Origin: Tipula vernalis
Taxonomy: Eukaryota; Arthropoda; Insecta; Diptera; Tipulidae
DNA: 64,000 nucleotides
Reading direction: 5' to 3'
Assembly: GCA_958295665.1 (NCBI GenBank)
Contig: OY282560.1
Coordinates: 147,738,091-147,802,090, forward strand
The stretch's first letter is position 1, and each line of letters begins with the position of its first letter. The translations under genes and the position numbers were made by a program. Shown here piece after piece: positions 21,478 through 31,679 of the stretch. The notes beneath the pieces are model-generated. The model ran no database searches and was not told the origin of the DNA. It saw nothing but the letters and a program-made list of their open reading frames with translations.

Positions 21478-22314
21478 CCTTGTAGTTTGACGTCTGTGTT
21501 AATTCAATGTGTTCGCCACAAGATGATGTTTTTGTTATGGTGGCGCCAACAAGAATCTTGACCCAATTATTATCTTTTGAGGATGTAGCTAAACAAATAC
21601 AATAGCATACCAATAGATTAAACGAATTTTGTTTAATTTTCCAACTATACATATTTTTAAAATCAAATAAATATACATAAAAAAAAATCCGCTAAACCTG
21701 TCAATTCAAATATTCAATAGCGACAGGAAAAATTTCTGAAAATTATTTCCCGATTATCATCGTCGAATAAAACTCAATAAATTGTCACTCGTCTGTGCAA
21801 AACAAGAACGAAGAACTATAAAAAACAAATTTGTAAACATTTCAAGTTATACATTTTGTATTAAAGCTGCATTTATGCATCTACTCTCGTATATAGTATG
21901 TACGTACAATCGCAAATATCAAAACGATCGAACATTTTAATTTTCATTTTATTGATTTTTAAATGGAAAAACTTTTTTTAGTTAAATAATACAAAATTTT
22001 TAAATATTAGAAAACTTTTCATTCTGATTGAAAATTATATGGCACAACAACAGTTGGAGAATACATAAATGAGTACAAATACATCTATATGTATGTATAA
22101 ATATACTTAAGGCTGATTTGTGATTTGTTTGGATTTTCGGGAAAGGAAACACAAACTTAGTTTTCCGTTTTTCTTTTAACTTGAAAAAAACTAGCAACAG
22201 CAATAGTATTAAAAATATAATTTTTCCGGACTATATCGTATACATTTGTGCTACGAAATATAAATAAATTTCCCACACTGGACAAGTAAAATATTTTTTG
22301 AAATGCTTCGTAGT

Positions 22315-22412
<98 letters not shown>

Positions 22413-24398
22413 TAGGGACGGAAGGCCGGTATACAGGAAACCCGTACTGCCTTAAAACAATAGAGTCAATATATATAAAAGCTGCATAAAGCAAGTAAAA
22501 ATTCAACAAACGTTACTTAAAAAAAAACTACAATACATCGTATATATGTAGGTACGTATGTACATACTCGTACACCACTATAAGAAAATTATGTTGCAGT
22601 ATTTTGTTGTGAGTTCATAATTTTCCCGTTTACCCAATTTTTTTTTTCCACTATATACTTTATTATTGTTACATTTGTATCATGATTATTATATTTCTCA
22701 TTTTATGTTTTCCTTAAAACACAAGCATATAAATAGTAATGATGATGAAAATGAATGAAAATTTTCCTTTTGACGGTCATTCAATTAAAGTTTTAAAAGG
22801 AATGGAAATGAACTTATATGTATGTACGAGTATCTTGTAGCTCTCTATATATGGATCAGGATGGGTATATAATGTATACGATGTAGACGGATAATGTTGG
22901 GTATCTTCAATCTTAAAGCCAAATAGGTAGAAAAACGTATATAAAACAATAATCTCGATTTTTTTTTCTGGTTTTCGAACAAAAAAAATTTTTCTAGTTC
23001 ATATCATCTTTTTAACTTATAAATACACATAAGATCGAGAGAAAATGTTTTCCAGCATATTTTTTATTTTCGGAAAATTTCCCGCGGGTACACTCTGCAA
23101 ATATTATTTCTTTTACATTTTTTTTTTTTTTTTTTGTGATTTTCATTTTCTTCAAATATAATATTTTATATCAAGGAAAATCATTTCTATATATGTATGA
23201 ATGTGTACGCTGGTGTACCTATATGAGCGTAATGGTATTAATATATTCGAGTGTGATAGTAGGTATTCACGGTATTTCAAAAAGTGGATACAATTTAGAT
23301 CAACTCATCCAGAACATGTAGCAGAATGCACAACCTTAATTAAAATTTCCCCACATGACCAATTAATTTCCATCAATTTAGAGAACAAATATATTTATAT
23401 ATTTGTTTGGTTGAGGGGTTCAGATTATTAAATGAAATCTATACATCATCTTGATTACACTCGTATAGACATACACACAAAAACACAAACCTTACTCTCT
23501 AATATGATTGAATGAATAAAATCCAAAATAAGATATTGGGAACAATATACTGTGAAGTGAATTTTATACATGAACCAAGGCAATAAGGAAAAGAGTAATT
23601 TATCATAACAGAGTGAATTTCACATATCCGTATATGCTAGAGCTATGTGTACACACTCTTTCAAAATAAATAAATAAATAAATAAACTAATTAAGTTAAA
23701 ATTATAACATATAGCTAAATAAATTTCATCGTCGAAAAGAAAAACTTCTTGAAATGTCATAATTATTTATGATTAATTGAGATAAATAATACTTTAAGTT
23801 TGTTTCATTGCGCACATCCGTATGTTGTTATTATTTCTATTTAGCTACTTTAGATGTTTTGGGTATTTTTATTAAAAATTCTAAATTATTTAATTTATAC
23901 GAATGCGCTTTGTTTTGGAAATTAGATCACATTGTGCTGATTGTTGCATTATAAATACAAATGTATGTCATTGAAACTAACTATAGTTCCTATACATATT
24001 ATCTCCTCTTCACGTACTTACACAAATCATAGTTTGTGCAATTATAGCATCAGGTAAAGAAATAAAAATTTTGCAAAACGGAGCTTACCACGGAAGCTAA
24101 AAGATCAAAAACCTAGAGTGAAAATGGGTAAATTGTAGTATTTAGTTGTGCTACGTGCATGCAGTTGGTCGATTAAAGAATTTATACCTGCTGCTTATAG
24201 TTGTGAATAAAGTGATAACGGCACTAACCTGCTGCAACGTGTAATGAGATCGAGTGTTACCTCGACTCATTATAGAAATTGTCCATAAACCTTAGACCCA
24301 CCGCGGCATTTAGCTGCAGGTTCAAGCCGGTAGAGGTAATTTTTTTTTGTGTTGTCGTGGGTTTTGATGGGAGGTTTAATGGACCTTGTTATACCGCA
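21478..24398. other. AT-rich non-coding stretch
   Basis: No gene is recognisable. The stretch holds a (TA)n run, an (AAAT)n run near 23665-23685 and many ATGTATGTA-type words. Open frames here are low complexity. Confidence 0.6.
22319..22410. repeat. (TA)n microsatellite
   Basis: An uninterrupted TA dinucleotide run of about 92 bases. Confidence 0.95.
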
Positions 24399-24965
24399 TT
24401 TTTTTTTTTTTTTGTGAGAAGAAAGAGCTGATCATGGAGATCCCAAATAGAAAAAAAAACTAATAATAAGAACAGTTGGACCTGTCTATAGTGACCAATA
24501 GCAAAAACGGAATCAATTGTCCAGCATGAATGGTCATCATCTTGGCCTTAGCCAATCATTATGTCTACTTTAGAAATTAATTGAAAAATGCATATGCCAG
24601 GCCTAGCAACCAGATCAGTTTCCCTGAAGGGGGAGATGTTAGTAAGTTGTAGTTAGTGTACGTGCCAGTAGAAAGGCGACGGTGCGTTTCCGCACTCTTC
24701 CACCCGTCTAATAAGACAACTGGTAAATACATCACTAACGATGCCCCTTTTGTGTTAGTCGTTTCTGTTTTTTTTTTTCGACTTACCACGGTTGATGATG
24801 TTATTCCCAGCAAAAAAAAAAAATTAAAAAAAAAAAAAATTAATTTAACGGTACAAAAAAAACTGGACTTTTTATTTAAAAATTAATTTAACAGACTGTT
24901 ATTTTGTTTTATATTCGTTTTACTATGGTTTTATAAAAGTAATTAAAAAATATATAATCTAATAA
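24399..24965 (-). mobile_element. Retroposon 3' end with poly(A), probably the 3' UTR of LINE E
   Basis: A run of 15 T on the plus strand (24399-24413) is a poly(A) tail for a minus-strand retroposon. Upstream of the tail on the minus strand is a GC-richer block containing ACATCTCCCCCTTCAGGG and GGTTGCTAGGCCTGGC. It lies downstream of the LINE E coding region in the same orientation, with the ribozyme unit pair between, so it is plausibly that LINE's 3' UTR. The link is inferred from order only. Confidence 0.45.
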
Positions 24966-25345
24966 TTTTTTTTTTTATTAATTTTTTTGTTGTTAACATT
25001 CAACAGTAATTCAACGAAACCGACTAATAGACAGAATTCTATTTATTTAATTATATGATTTTAATATGTTCCGAAGATTGTAAGAGAATTCAATCCAGTT
25101 TCGAACTGATGAGCTTATGATTATGAAAAAATCAATCTTCTCATCAGGCCGCGGCGACTGGACTGATTATACCACAATTTACATTCTATATATACAGAAT
25201 GTGCTGTGCGTTAAGTACTAGCGAATCGTACTAATACAGATTAAATCTCTTACAATTTTTCTTCTTTCACAATATTCACACAGCTCTATTTCTGTGTACG
25301 CTAATTTTTACTTTATTAATTTTTTGTTGAATATTAATTAATATT
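24966..25345 (-). repeat. Ribozyme unit, copy B1 (minus orientation)
   Basis: This copy matches copy A in the same orientation but lacks about 100 bases at one edge, where AACATTCAACA joins GTAATTCAACG. It carries TATATATA near 25187 and an intact hammerhead motif. It is followed at once by copy B2 in opposite orientation, forming a palindrome centred near 25345. Confidence 0.8.
25090..25166 (-). ncRNA. Type III hammerhead ribozyme motif, copy B1
   Basis: The core CTGATGAG and CGAAAC, the GTC triplet, the GCCGCGGC palindrome and the 10-bp stem III are identical to copy A. One base change lies in the stem II loop region (a G for A in GAGCTTATG, plus strand) and leaves the pairing intact. Confidence 0.8.
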
Positions 25346-25652
25346 AATTATTTTATCAAATCATATAATTAAATAAATATAATTCTGTCTATTAGTCGGT
25401 TTCGTTGAATTACTGTTCGTAAATACTAATATACTTCTCGTGTTAATCGAAACACACTTAAAATGGTCTAATCACCGGTAGCATATTAGATATTACATGA
25501 ATTAATTAATATTCAACAAAAAATCAATAAAGTAAAAATTATCGTACACAGAAATATAGCTGTGTGAATATTGTGAAGAAGAAAAAATTTGTAAGAGAAT
25601 TCATCTGTATTAGTTATGATTCGCTAATACTTACCGCACAGCACACATTCTG

Positions 25653-25686
25653 TATATATAGAATGTAAATTGTGGTATAATCAGTC
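25653..25686 (+). promoter_or_regulatory. TATA box and initiator in copy B2
   Basis: TATATATA at 25653-25660 lies about 28 bases before TCAGTC at 25681-25686, which fits the arthropod initiator consensus TCAGT. If used, transcription would start inside the 5' strand of ribozyme stem III, about 8 bases upstream of the predicted cleavage site. The same spacing is present in copies A and B1. Confidence 0.5.
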
Positions 25687-25757
25687 CAGTCGCCGCGGCC
25701 TGATGAGAAGATTGATTTTTTCATAATCATAAGCTTATCAGTTCGAAACTGGATTGA
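25681..25757 (+). ncRNA. Type III hammerhead ribozyme motif, copy B2
   Basis: Stem III is TCAGTCCAGT (25681-25690) paired with ACTGGATTGA (25748-25757), 10 bp with one G-U. The cleavage residue is C25691 (GTC). GCCGCGGC can form only 2 bp closed by CGCG within one molecule, or 8 bp between two molecules, which suggests activity as a dimer or in tandem transcripts. CTGATGAG starts at 25700 and CGAAAC at 25744. Stem II has 3 + 5 bp around a two-base bulge with a long loop. Confidence 0.85.
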
Positions 25758-25797
25758 ATTTTGTTACAATTTTCGGAACATATTAAAATCATTCATT

Positions 25798-26663
25798 GCA
25801 TGCGCTTCGTTAAGTATGAAGCAATCCAACTAAGAGAGATAAATTCATTATTCATACCATCAAGTTTTTCTAATAATATGACGTGATCCAACTTATTAAA
25901 AGCTTTAGAAAAATCCGTATAAATTACATCAACTTGAACTCTCTGGCTTCAAACATCGGATTAGTAATTAGAAAATACCATCAAATATGTTACGGTAGAG
26001 CTACCCTGCATAAATCCGTGCTGTAAAGGGCTAACATAATTCATTAAAATAAACTCAAGTCTTAGCTTTACTAATATTTCAAACAATTTAGGAATGACGG
26101 AAAGAATATTGATTGGTCTAAAATATGCAATATCACACTTAGAACCAGACTTAAACACTGGCCGAACAAATTTTTCCATATATCAGGAAAAGTACCAGTT
26201 TGAAGACTAATTAATGTTAAACATATAATATAACGGTTCAGCTAAAGAATGAGCACAATTTTTTAAAATGATCGATAGAATCCCATCCGGACCGGTGCCT
26301 TTAAACGTATCTAGATGTAATAAACCAACCAAAATTTCCTGTTTTGTAAGTTGAAGGACATTTAACTTATCGCTTCATGAACCATTACCGAAACTAGAAT
26401 CATTCTTCTTCTCAAAAACACCCTTGAAAAATTGTATGTCGCCTCAGGACCGGAAATTGAGTCCCCATTGTGAGACATTACTGTTGGAAAACCTACAGAT
26501 TTTCTTTTACCATCAAGAAATAAAAAAAAATCTTTTAGGATTGCTTCTTATTTCATCCTCAATTCGTAAAATACAAATATTGTAAAGAAAATCATTAAGA
26601 TATTTGAATTATTTCCTCAACATACAATATTTTTCATAATCCGTACCATTACCAGAATGCTTT
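25798..26663 (-). pseudogene. LINE E reverse transcriptase, fingers and motif A
   Basis: Minus frames: 26179-25961 gives MEKFVRPVFKSGSKCDIAYF, RPINILSVIPKLFEILVKLR and SPLQHGFMQGSSTVTYLM. A shifted frame near 25950-25870 gives RVQVDVIYTDFSKAFNKLDH (motif A with the first catalytic aspartate), then EFISLSWIASYLTKRMQ up to 25797. Upstream, 26640-26200 gives pieces of the linker and a degenerate GPDGI start. Motif B and the DD box are absent because the ribozyme unit pair begins here. It is of the same general Jockey/CR1-like type as LINEs B and H. Confidence 0.85.
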
Positions 26664-27164
26664 CAGGGATCGGAAAACCCTAAGATTTCGTTACGTTATT
26701 GGAAAAAATTCCCAATTTTTTTTTGATTACGTTATAATGTTATTTAACCTTAAATTATGTGAAACGTTACGTTACATAACGTTATCTAGCATTAGTTAAT
26801 GTTTTTAACATTATAGAACAAATAACGTTATCTGAAGTTAAGTAAGGTTAGTAAGGTTTTAACACTAGAACTACCGAACAGTCAAAATGAGGACTCAAGA
26901 ATGAGGGAAAAAAGTGAATTCAATAAATGTACAATCCGTCATTTTGACGGATCAATAGTTCTAGTGTTAAATAATGCTACCAGGAACAAAAAAATTTTTT
27001 GTTGGGTTATTTTATTTGGTTATATCAAAATTTTATAAAGTTACCTGTTACGGTTACGTTATAACATAACCTAATAGGTTTAGTTACGTTTTCCTGAAAA
27101 ACTTAGCAATTTTAGCGTTTTTTAACGTTATTCGGGTAACGTTATATAACGTTATCCGTCCCTG
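26664..27164. mobile_element. hAT-like MITE nested in LINE E
   Basis: The ends are CAGGGATCGG on the left and, reverse complemented, CAGGGACGGATAACG on the right, the CAGGG-type termini of hAT elements. The interior is packed with AACGTTA and TAACGTTAT words, the commonest pattern of this non-autonomous family. It splits LINE E coding sequence. A GCTT is shared by both flanks but an 8-base TSD is not clear. No coding frame is present. Confidence 0.65.
26859..26970. mobile_element. 112-bp piggyBac-like MITE nested in the hAT-like MITE
   Basis: TTAA at 26859-26862 and TTAA at 26967-26970 flank a 104-base element. Its ends are CACTAGAACTA in perfect inversion, and further in GTCAAAATGA is also inverted. 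TTAA targets and CACTAGAA-type ends are the hallmarks of piggyBac-like elements. It is the youngest of three nested insertions here. Confidence 0.8.
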
Positions 27165-28126
27165 GCTTAAATAACTTACTAGCCTTAGATTTACGGTTAG
27201 CAAGATTTTTCAACGAATGGTTAAACCACGGTTCACTGTACTCAGAGCGTGTCGCCTTTTTGGGAACAAACTGGTCAAACCCTTCATTTACAGCACCATA
27301 AAACCGTTCATCAATTTCGGAAATATTATTATTATTATTCACTAAAACTCAGACCAGTCAATTTTACCATAATATTCATCAAGGGACACAAAGTCTGCAT
27401 TCAAAAAATCAAATTTAACATCCTTAACAATAAATTCAGCTATGCTATATTCTAAAAAATTTATTTCGATGAGCAATGGTGTATGAAAGATACTGGAGCT
27501 CCCTCCCAAGTCAACACAAGCTATCACATGAACTGATTGAATTGATGTAAACACCAGATCGAGAATAGGACCCATGTTGTTCCGAACAGTATTAGTTTGT
27601 TGAACGCCAAAACTTGACAATACATCCAAAGCAGCATCTACATATATGGATCCACCCAATTTTCGGTAAATTAAAATCACCAACTATTAAAATTTGATCG
27701 TCTTATAAGAGCTGTAAAGCTCATATAGACATCCCCAGCACTGCCGAACAGAATGTAAATACCAATGATAAAAAGCCAAAAGGAACCGCACTTTACCTTA
27801 ACAACAGCCAGTAATTCGCAAATGTCGCATTTAATATTTAATTGCTGGAATTTTAATTCATTGCTAACTGCTATGATAACGCCGCCACCTCGATGATCAG
27901 ACACACTGGAATAGCGATCACGATGAAAAACAGTATAAACAGATGGAAAAAATTCAGCAACATTAAACGTCATTAACCATGTTTCACCTAAAAGTATCAA
28001 ATCGTAGTCATTTACAAGTATAAAAGTTTTAGCATAAAATAGTTTTAGCTTTGGTTCGAATGCCGCTACAATTATGGTACTACACATGTAAACTATTGCG
28101 TTGAGTTGCTGGTATATTAATGGCAT
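27165..28126 (-). pseudogene. LINE E endonuclease and linker
   Basis: The frame 28126-27677 carries DYDLILLGETWLM (catalytic glutamate), VFHRDRYSS and DHRGGGVIIAVS, and EYICELLAVVKVKC-like strands, with an F for the usual Y at several places. Frame 27683-27342 carries NNMGPILDLVFTSI and GGSSSIFHTPLLIEI, the C-terminal part of the endonuclease. Frame 27342-27142 carries EPWFNHSLKNLANRKSKASK, the linker before the RT. Shifts lie between frames. This is the APE-type endonuclease of Jockey/CR1-like LINEs. Confidence 0.85.
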
Positions 28127-28560
28127 GTGTTGTATGGCTTTTTACAGGCATCTTAACAGAAATAACATGAACTAACTCCTGCCAGGAATAACAGGAAAAT
28201 TGAAGTTTTGAAAAATCAGGTGCTAAGGTTTTTTCAAAAACTTCTTCAGGTAAACCAACCTTAAACGAGATAAAGTTTAACGAATTTGCATCTCGGTGTT
28301 TAGGAATCAAAGGCCAGCAGTCAATATCCGACGATGATACGTTTAATTTGGAACTAACATATGAGTTCATGCTTTCAGCAATTGTTGATGGATGAAGATG
28401 GCTAACATATAGGTACTGATTCTTTTTCAAACCCACGATTTGAATAGCATCCGATGTATTACCAGTTCCAACTATTTGCGCATAATTCAAAACTTTTGTT
28501 TTTACACTACCAAGTTCACCTGCCAATGATGTTGAAGCAGGCTGAGTTTGCCGATCAACC
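28080..28560 (-). pseudogene. LINE E ORF1 protein
   Basis: The minus frame 28526-28080 encodes YAQIVGTGNTSDAIQIVGLK, LYVSHLHPSTIAESMNSYV and NSLNFISFKVGLPEEVFEK. This is the RNA-binding domain seen in ORF1 of CR1/Jockey-like insect LINEs. The reading can be extended upstream to about 28560 (DRQTQPASTSLAGELGS). It overlaps the endonuclease frame start, as is common where ORF1 and ORF2 adjoin. Without ORF2 intact it cannot act in cis. Confidence 0.75.
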
Positions 28561-28849
28561 CCCTTAATGTTATTATTAATCTCATTAATATTAACACCAA
28601 CACAGATTAAATTTACAGCACAGTACAGTACTGTTTATAATGTTAATTATCACAGAACAAACACTATAAATTATTACTATCTCAGATTAAACCGAATACT
28701 TACTAACCGAATTATTACTATCTCAGATTAAATTAATTAAATACAAATTATTTATTTAATTTGTATTTTTATTATCACACAGCAAAAAAGTTACGTCTGC
28801 TTCGTACAACGATCAAAATTGACGACGATCAACAATGTTTTGCTAAATA
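28561..28849. other. Likely 5' end region of LINE E
   Basis: AT-rich, with a 24-base direct repeat (ATTATTACTATCTCAGATTAA, near 28670 and 28712). The exact LINE boundary is not visible. Confidence 0.35.
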
Positions 28850-29350
28850 TATACCTTATCACATAGATCAAGGCTTTGACTTGATTTAAAATTCGAACTC
28901 ACCTCACATTAAATAATTTACTTAAAAGTATTATTTCAAATTTCAATATAATTAAAGTAAATATGTATATTATTACATAATAGAAGGTTTTGAGGAATTA
29001 AAGCTATCATTTTAAACTTAAATTTCAACAAAATTTTGGAAAATGTATTCATTATCACATTTCATAAGACTTTGAGGATTTATAATTCGACCTCACTTTA
29101 ATTTATACTTAAAACTACATTTTAAATTTAAATTTCAACAAAATTATCACGTAATACAACGCTTTGAGGATTTAGATTTCGATACTTAAAACTAACATAC
29201 ATATCAAATTTCAATAAAACTTTGGTAAATATGTACATTATTATATAATAGATGGCTTTGAGGATTTAATACTATCATTGTAAATTTAAATTTCAACAAA
29301 ATTTTGGTAAATATAACACAAGGCTTTGAGGGTTTAAAATTCGACCTAAT
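28850..29350. repeat. Degenerate tandem repeat, period about 115-150 bp
   Basis: The words GGCTTTGAGGATTTA, AAATTCGACCTCA, AAATTTCAACAAAATTTTGG and TAAATATGTACATTATTA recur in the same order four to five times with drift and small deletions. It is non-coding. It lies between LINE E and the DUF4806-like fragment. Confidence 0.65.
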
Positions 29351-29559
29351 ATTAATATTTGAATACTGAATATTTGAATTCTGGCCAAACCACGAAAAAC
29401 AGCACCCCACCTTATCCGAAACTATGGCCGTCAAGGACGCTCGAACATATTTATTCAAATTTGGATCATTAATAGTTTTAAAAGTTTTAATCTAAAATAA
29501 TTTTTAATAAACATTAATTTAAAAAAATGCGTTATGAAATATTTAACGGTAGTTATATT

Positions 29560-30133
29560 GCTTACCATGGCCTGTTCATATTCTTCGTTTGTTGATTGCT
29601 CTTCAATTTTTTTAAAATCTTCGACAGTTGTAGCCGGAATATCTAACTTAATTGGTAAAATTCCGCTAGATTTATTTGTCGTTGCATTATTATTCTGCTG
29701 CTCTCTCGTTAAATATTTGACTTCTTTAATTAAAGACTTGAGAAGTACGGTATTATCAAGAATAAGCTTCTCATTGCGATCCCATTTTGAACAAACAATG
29801 TGGGTAGCTGGCGTGATGGTAGCTGGCTGATATTTAGTTTATTGGCTCACTTTTTACTAATTCGGTACTCCTAATTGTGGTGGCTTGATTAGGTTGCACT
29901 CTATCGCACATTTCAGCAACAGTAAGCACGTTGTGAACCTGAGCACTGGTTAATTGGTGATTAACAATTGTAGGTGTTGTCTCTGTCATCTTTGATAATT
30001 TTGTTTTATAATTAAATTTTTTTGGACATGGCGTATTTGCAAAATTATTTTGTATTTTCCTGCTTCTGATGTTTGGCGTTGTGGTCACCTCCCGCAGCGA
30101 GCTTATCTCCCAGACTTTTGAAGTAATTTGCAA
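29560..30133 (-). pseudogene. Second DUF4806-like gene fragment
   Basis: The minus frame 30133-29834 is hydrophilic and unassigned. A shifted frame 29825-29570 reads CSKWDRNEKLILDNTVLLKS and REQQNNNATTNKSSG, then LPIKLDIPATTVEDFKKIEE and STNEEYEQAM. It ends at a GTAAGC splice-donor-like sequence near 29565. The coiled coil followed by LPIK..TVEDFKKIEE is the start of the DUF4806 domain, the same domain type as at 11.7 kb but from a diverged family. It suggests a second tnp2-type transposon of which only this part remains. Confidence 0.45.
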
Positions 30134-30139
30134 ACTGCT

Positions 30140-30375
30140 TGACTATGCTCTTCAATATATTTTTGGAGTTCATACTGTCTTATTCTGTTTTCTTATGTGA
30201 TTTTTCGCTAGTATGGGAAGTGTCAAAAGGTGCATCCTTTGATTTTAAAATGGCTCGTAGTTGTAAAATATGTTTCAGAAATCAGCATAATATCGATGTT
30301 ACGTTCAATATCAAAAATTTTGTACTACTAGTTTACGTTGTACTAGCCCATTGGCATTCCAAACAGTTAATTTAA
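30140..30375 (-). pseudogene. LINE F endonuclease N-terminal fragment
   Basis: Minus frames give LTVWNANGLVQRKLVV (catalytic asparagine, N-G-L), then in shifted frames an IDIMLISETYFTTTSHFKI-like stretch with the catalytic glutamate in SET. This is the start of an APE endonuclease of the Jockey or I type. The fragment is about 80 codons with two shifts. Confidence 0.65.
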
Positions 30376-30419
30376 GCTTATTTATTTTTGGTTTTTGATA
30401 AGTTGCATGAGAGTATTCA

Positions 30420-31200
30420 TATTTTAGAGCATGAGCTTGAAATGTTCAAAATAGCTTACAATATTTAGAAGCATGCTTTGAAAAGTTTACTCAATCCGAG
30501 GATCAACTGCGGCTAAGAGGGAGGATGTGTAATTGGTATATAGTGATATCACAGGTGTGTTTATAAAAACAAGGGCAAAACTTAAACAATTTGAACACGA
30601 AAACACAAATCTTCAAGTTTAAATGTCATTTAGCAAAATTGTAGATCCCAACTTTCAATGGACATTTTAGGAATTGATTTAAGTTTTATAATTTGTTCAG
30701 ACATTCAGATCATGAGAAAAATGCTTTACCCTAATCCCAAAAATTACAATATCTCAAGAATTGACTACACGGGGGAAGCTACTAAGTTAGTTAATCATTT
30801 AGTGACTGGTGACGAAAACTATGATCTTGCTTGGGCGAATGTAATCGCCAGTTACAATCGAATAGGACTATTAGTCAAAACCTTTATGGAATTATTTTAT
30901 AACCAACTCGTTATATCCTCTGACAATGCGAATAATGTTCAACAGATGGCTGATATTTGTGATAAAGTGGAACATCACCTTTGGAAAGCCAGACACGAGA
31001 TCTTTTTATGATTTATTCTATCACTAGAAAATGGATAACCAAACAAAATTGCTATGGGCCAGGAAAATAGAAGTTTACGAAAATCTAACAATTCAAAACC
31101 TTATTACATTTCTCAATCAGTGAGCTAATGAGCTTTCAGTAATAAATTCAAAGGGAAGAAGCGTGTTATAAGTTTCATTTGGTTAGGGTTACTATATCTG
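30420..31200 (+). pseudogene. BEL/Pao-type gag
   Basis: The plus frame 30658-31011 encodes NPKNYNISRIDYTGEATKLV, DENYDLAWANVIASYNRIG, LVISSDNANNVQQMADICDK and HHLWKARHE. This is the capsid-like gag region of BEL/Pao elements (L..G.A, NY..AW..L...Y). Earlier frames at 30450-30540 give KFTQSEDQLRLRE and after 31011 NLTIQNLITFLNQ continues the domain. Stops and shifts interrupt it. The pol parts are at 32.7-35.2 kb on the same strand, with LINE G between. Confidence 0.7.
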
Positions 31201-31679
31201 ATATCATCCCATATATCTTAATATCTCGCCCTTCAGCTCTTGAATTATTGGCAAAGAAAGAAGTCCAAGGGTGTGAAATCGCACGATCTCCATAGTCAAT
31301 TAACCTCACTGTCTCGCGGGAATTTATCGTGCAATAAAGCCATTGTTGCATTGGCACTGTGGCATGTTTTTTTGTTATTTTTTATTTTATTTATCTATTT
31401 TGATCTATTGGGCAGCAAACAGGTAAAAACCCAATTATATGCTGCCTCACAAATAATGCTATGTTTACATAAAGATTGTATTCTTAAGAAAAAAAAAAAA
31501 AAAAAAATAATTATAATAATAATAATAATAACAATAAAAAGAAACCACAAATTAAAAATAAAATTAAAAAAAATATTAATGTTTCGACTAAGGTCTGAAG
31601 ATGCCTTACAATAACTACATATTGGTACTGCTGCAAAGCGCAGCATAACACCTAGCTTTAAACTCCGATAGCGACAAGT
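31201..31679. other. Gag tail remnants and A-rich microsatellite
   Basis: A frame near 31280-31360 (SHDLHSQLTSLSRGNLSCN) could be the degraded zinc-knuckle end of gag. A run of about 19 A (31489-31507) followed by (AAT)n lies at 31508-31530. Confidence 0.35.

Larger units (their letters stand above)
25346..25797 (+). repeat. Ribozyme unit, copy B2 (plus orientation)
   Basis: This is one unit length in the opposite orientation to B1. Relative to copy A the order is circularly permuted: it starts in the AATTAAATAAATA segment downstream of the ribozyme, runs through the ATTCAACA/A-rich junction, then the TATA box and ribozyme, and ends at AAAATCATT, just before where it started. That is what one cut out of a tandem array or circle would give. 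It interrupts the LINE E RT at 25797. Confidence 0.8.

Noticed and set aside
22231..22509. 92-aa open frame over the second (TA)n tract
   Set aside because: It is low-complexity translation of a microsatellite.
26690..27160. AACGTTA-rich segment as a telomere-like or simple satellite repeat
   Set aside because: The words are irregularly spaced and bounded by CAGGG-type inverted ends, so a MITE explains it better.
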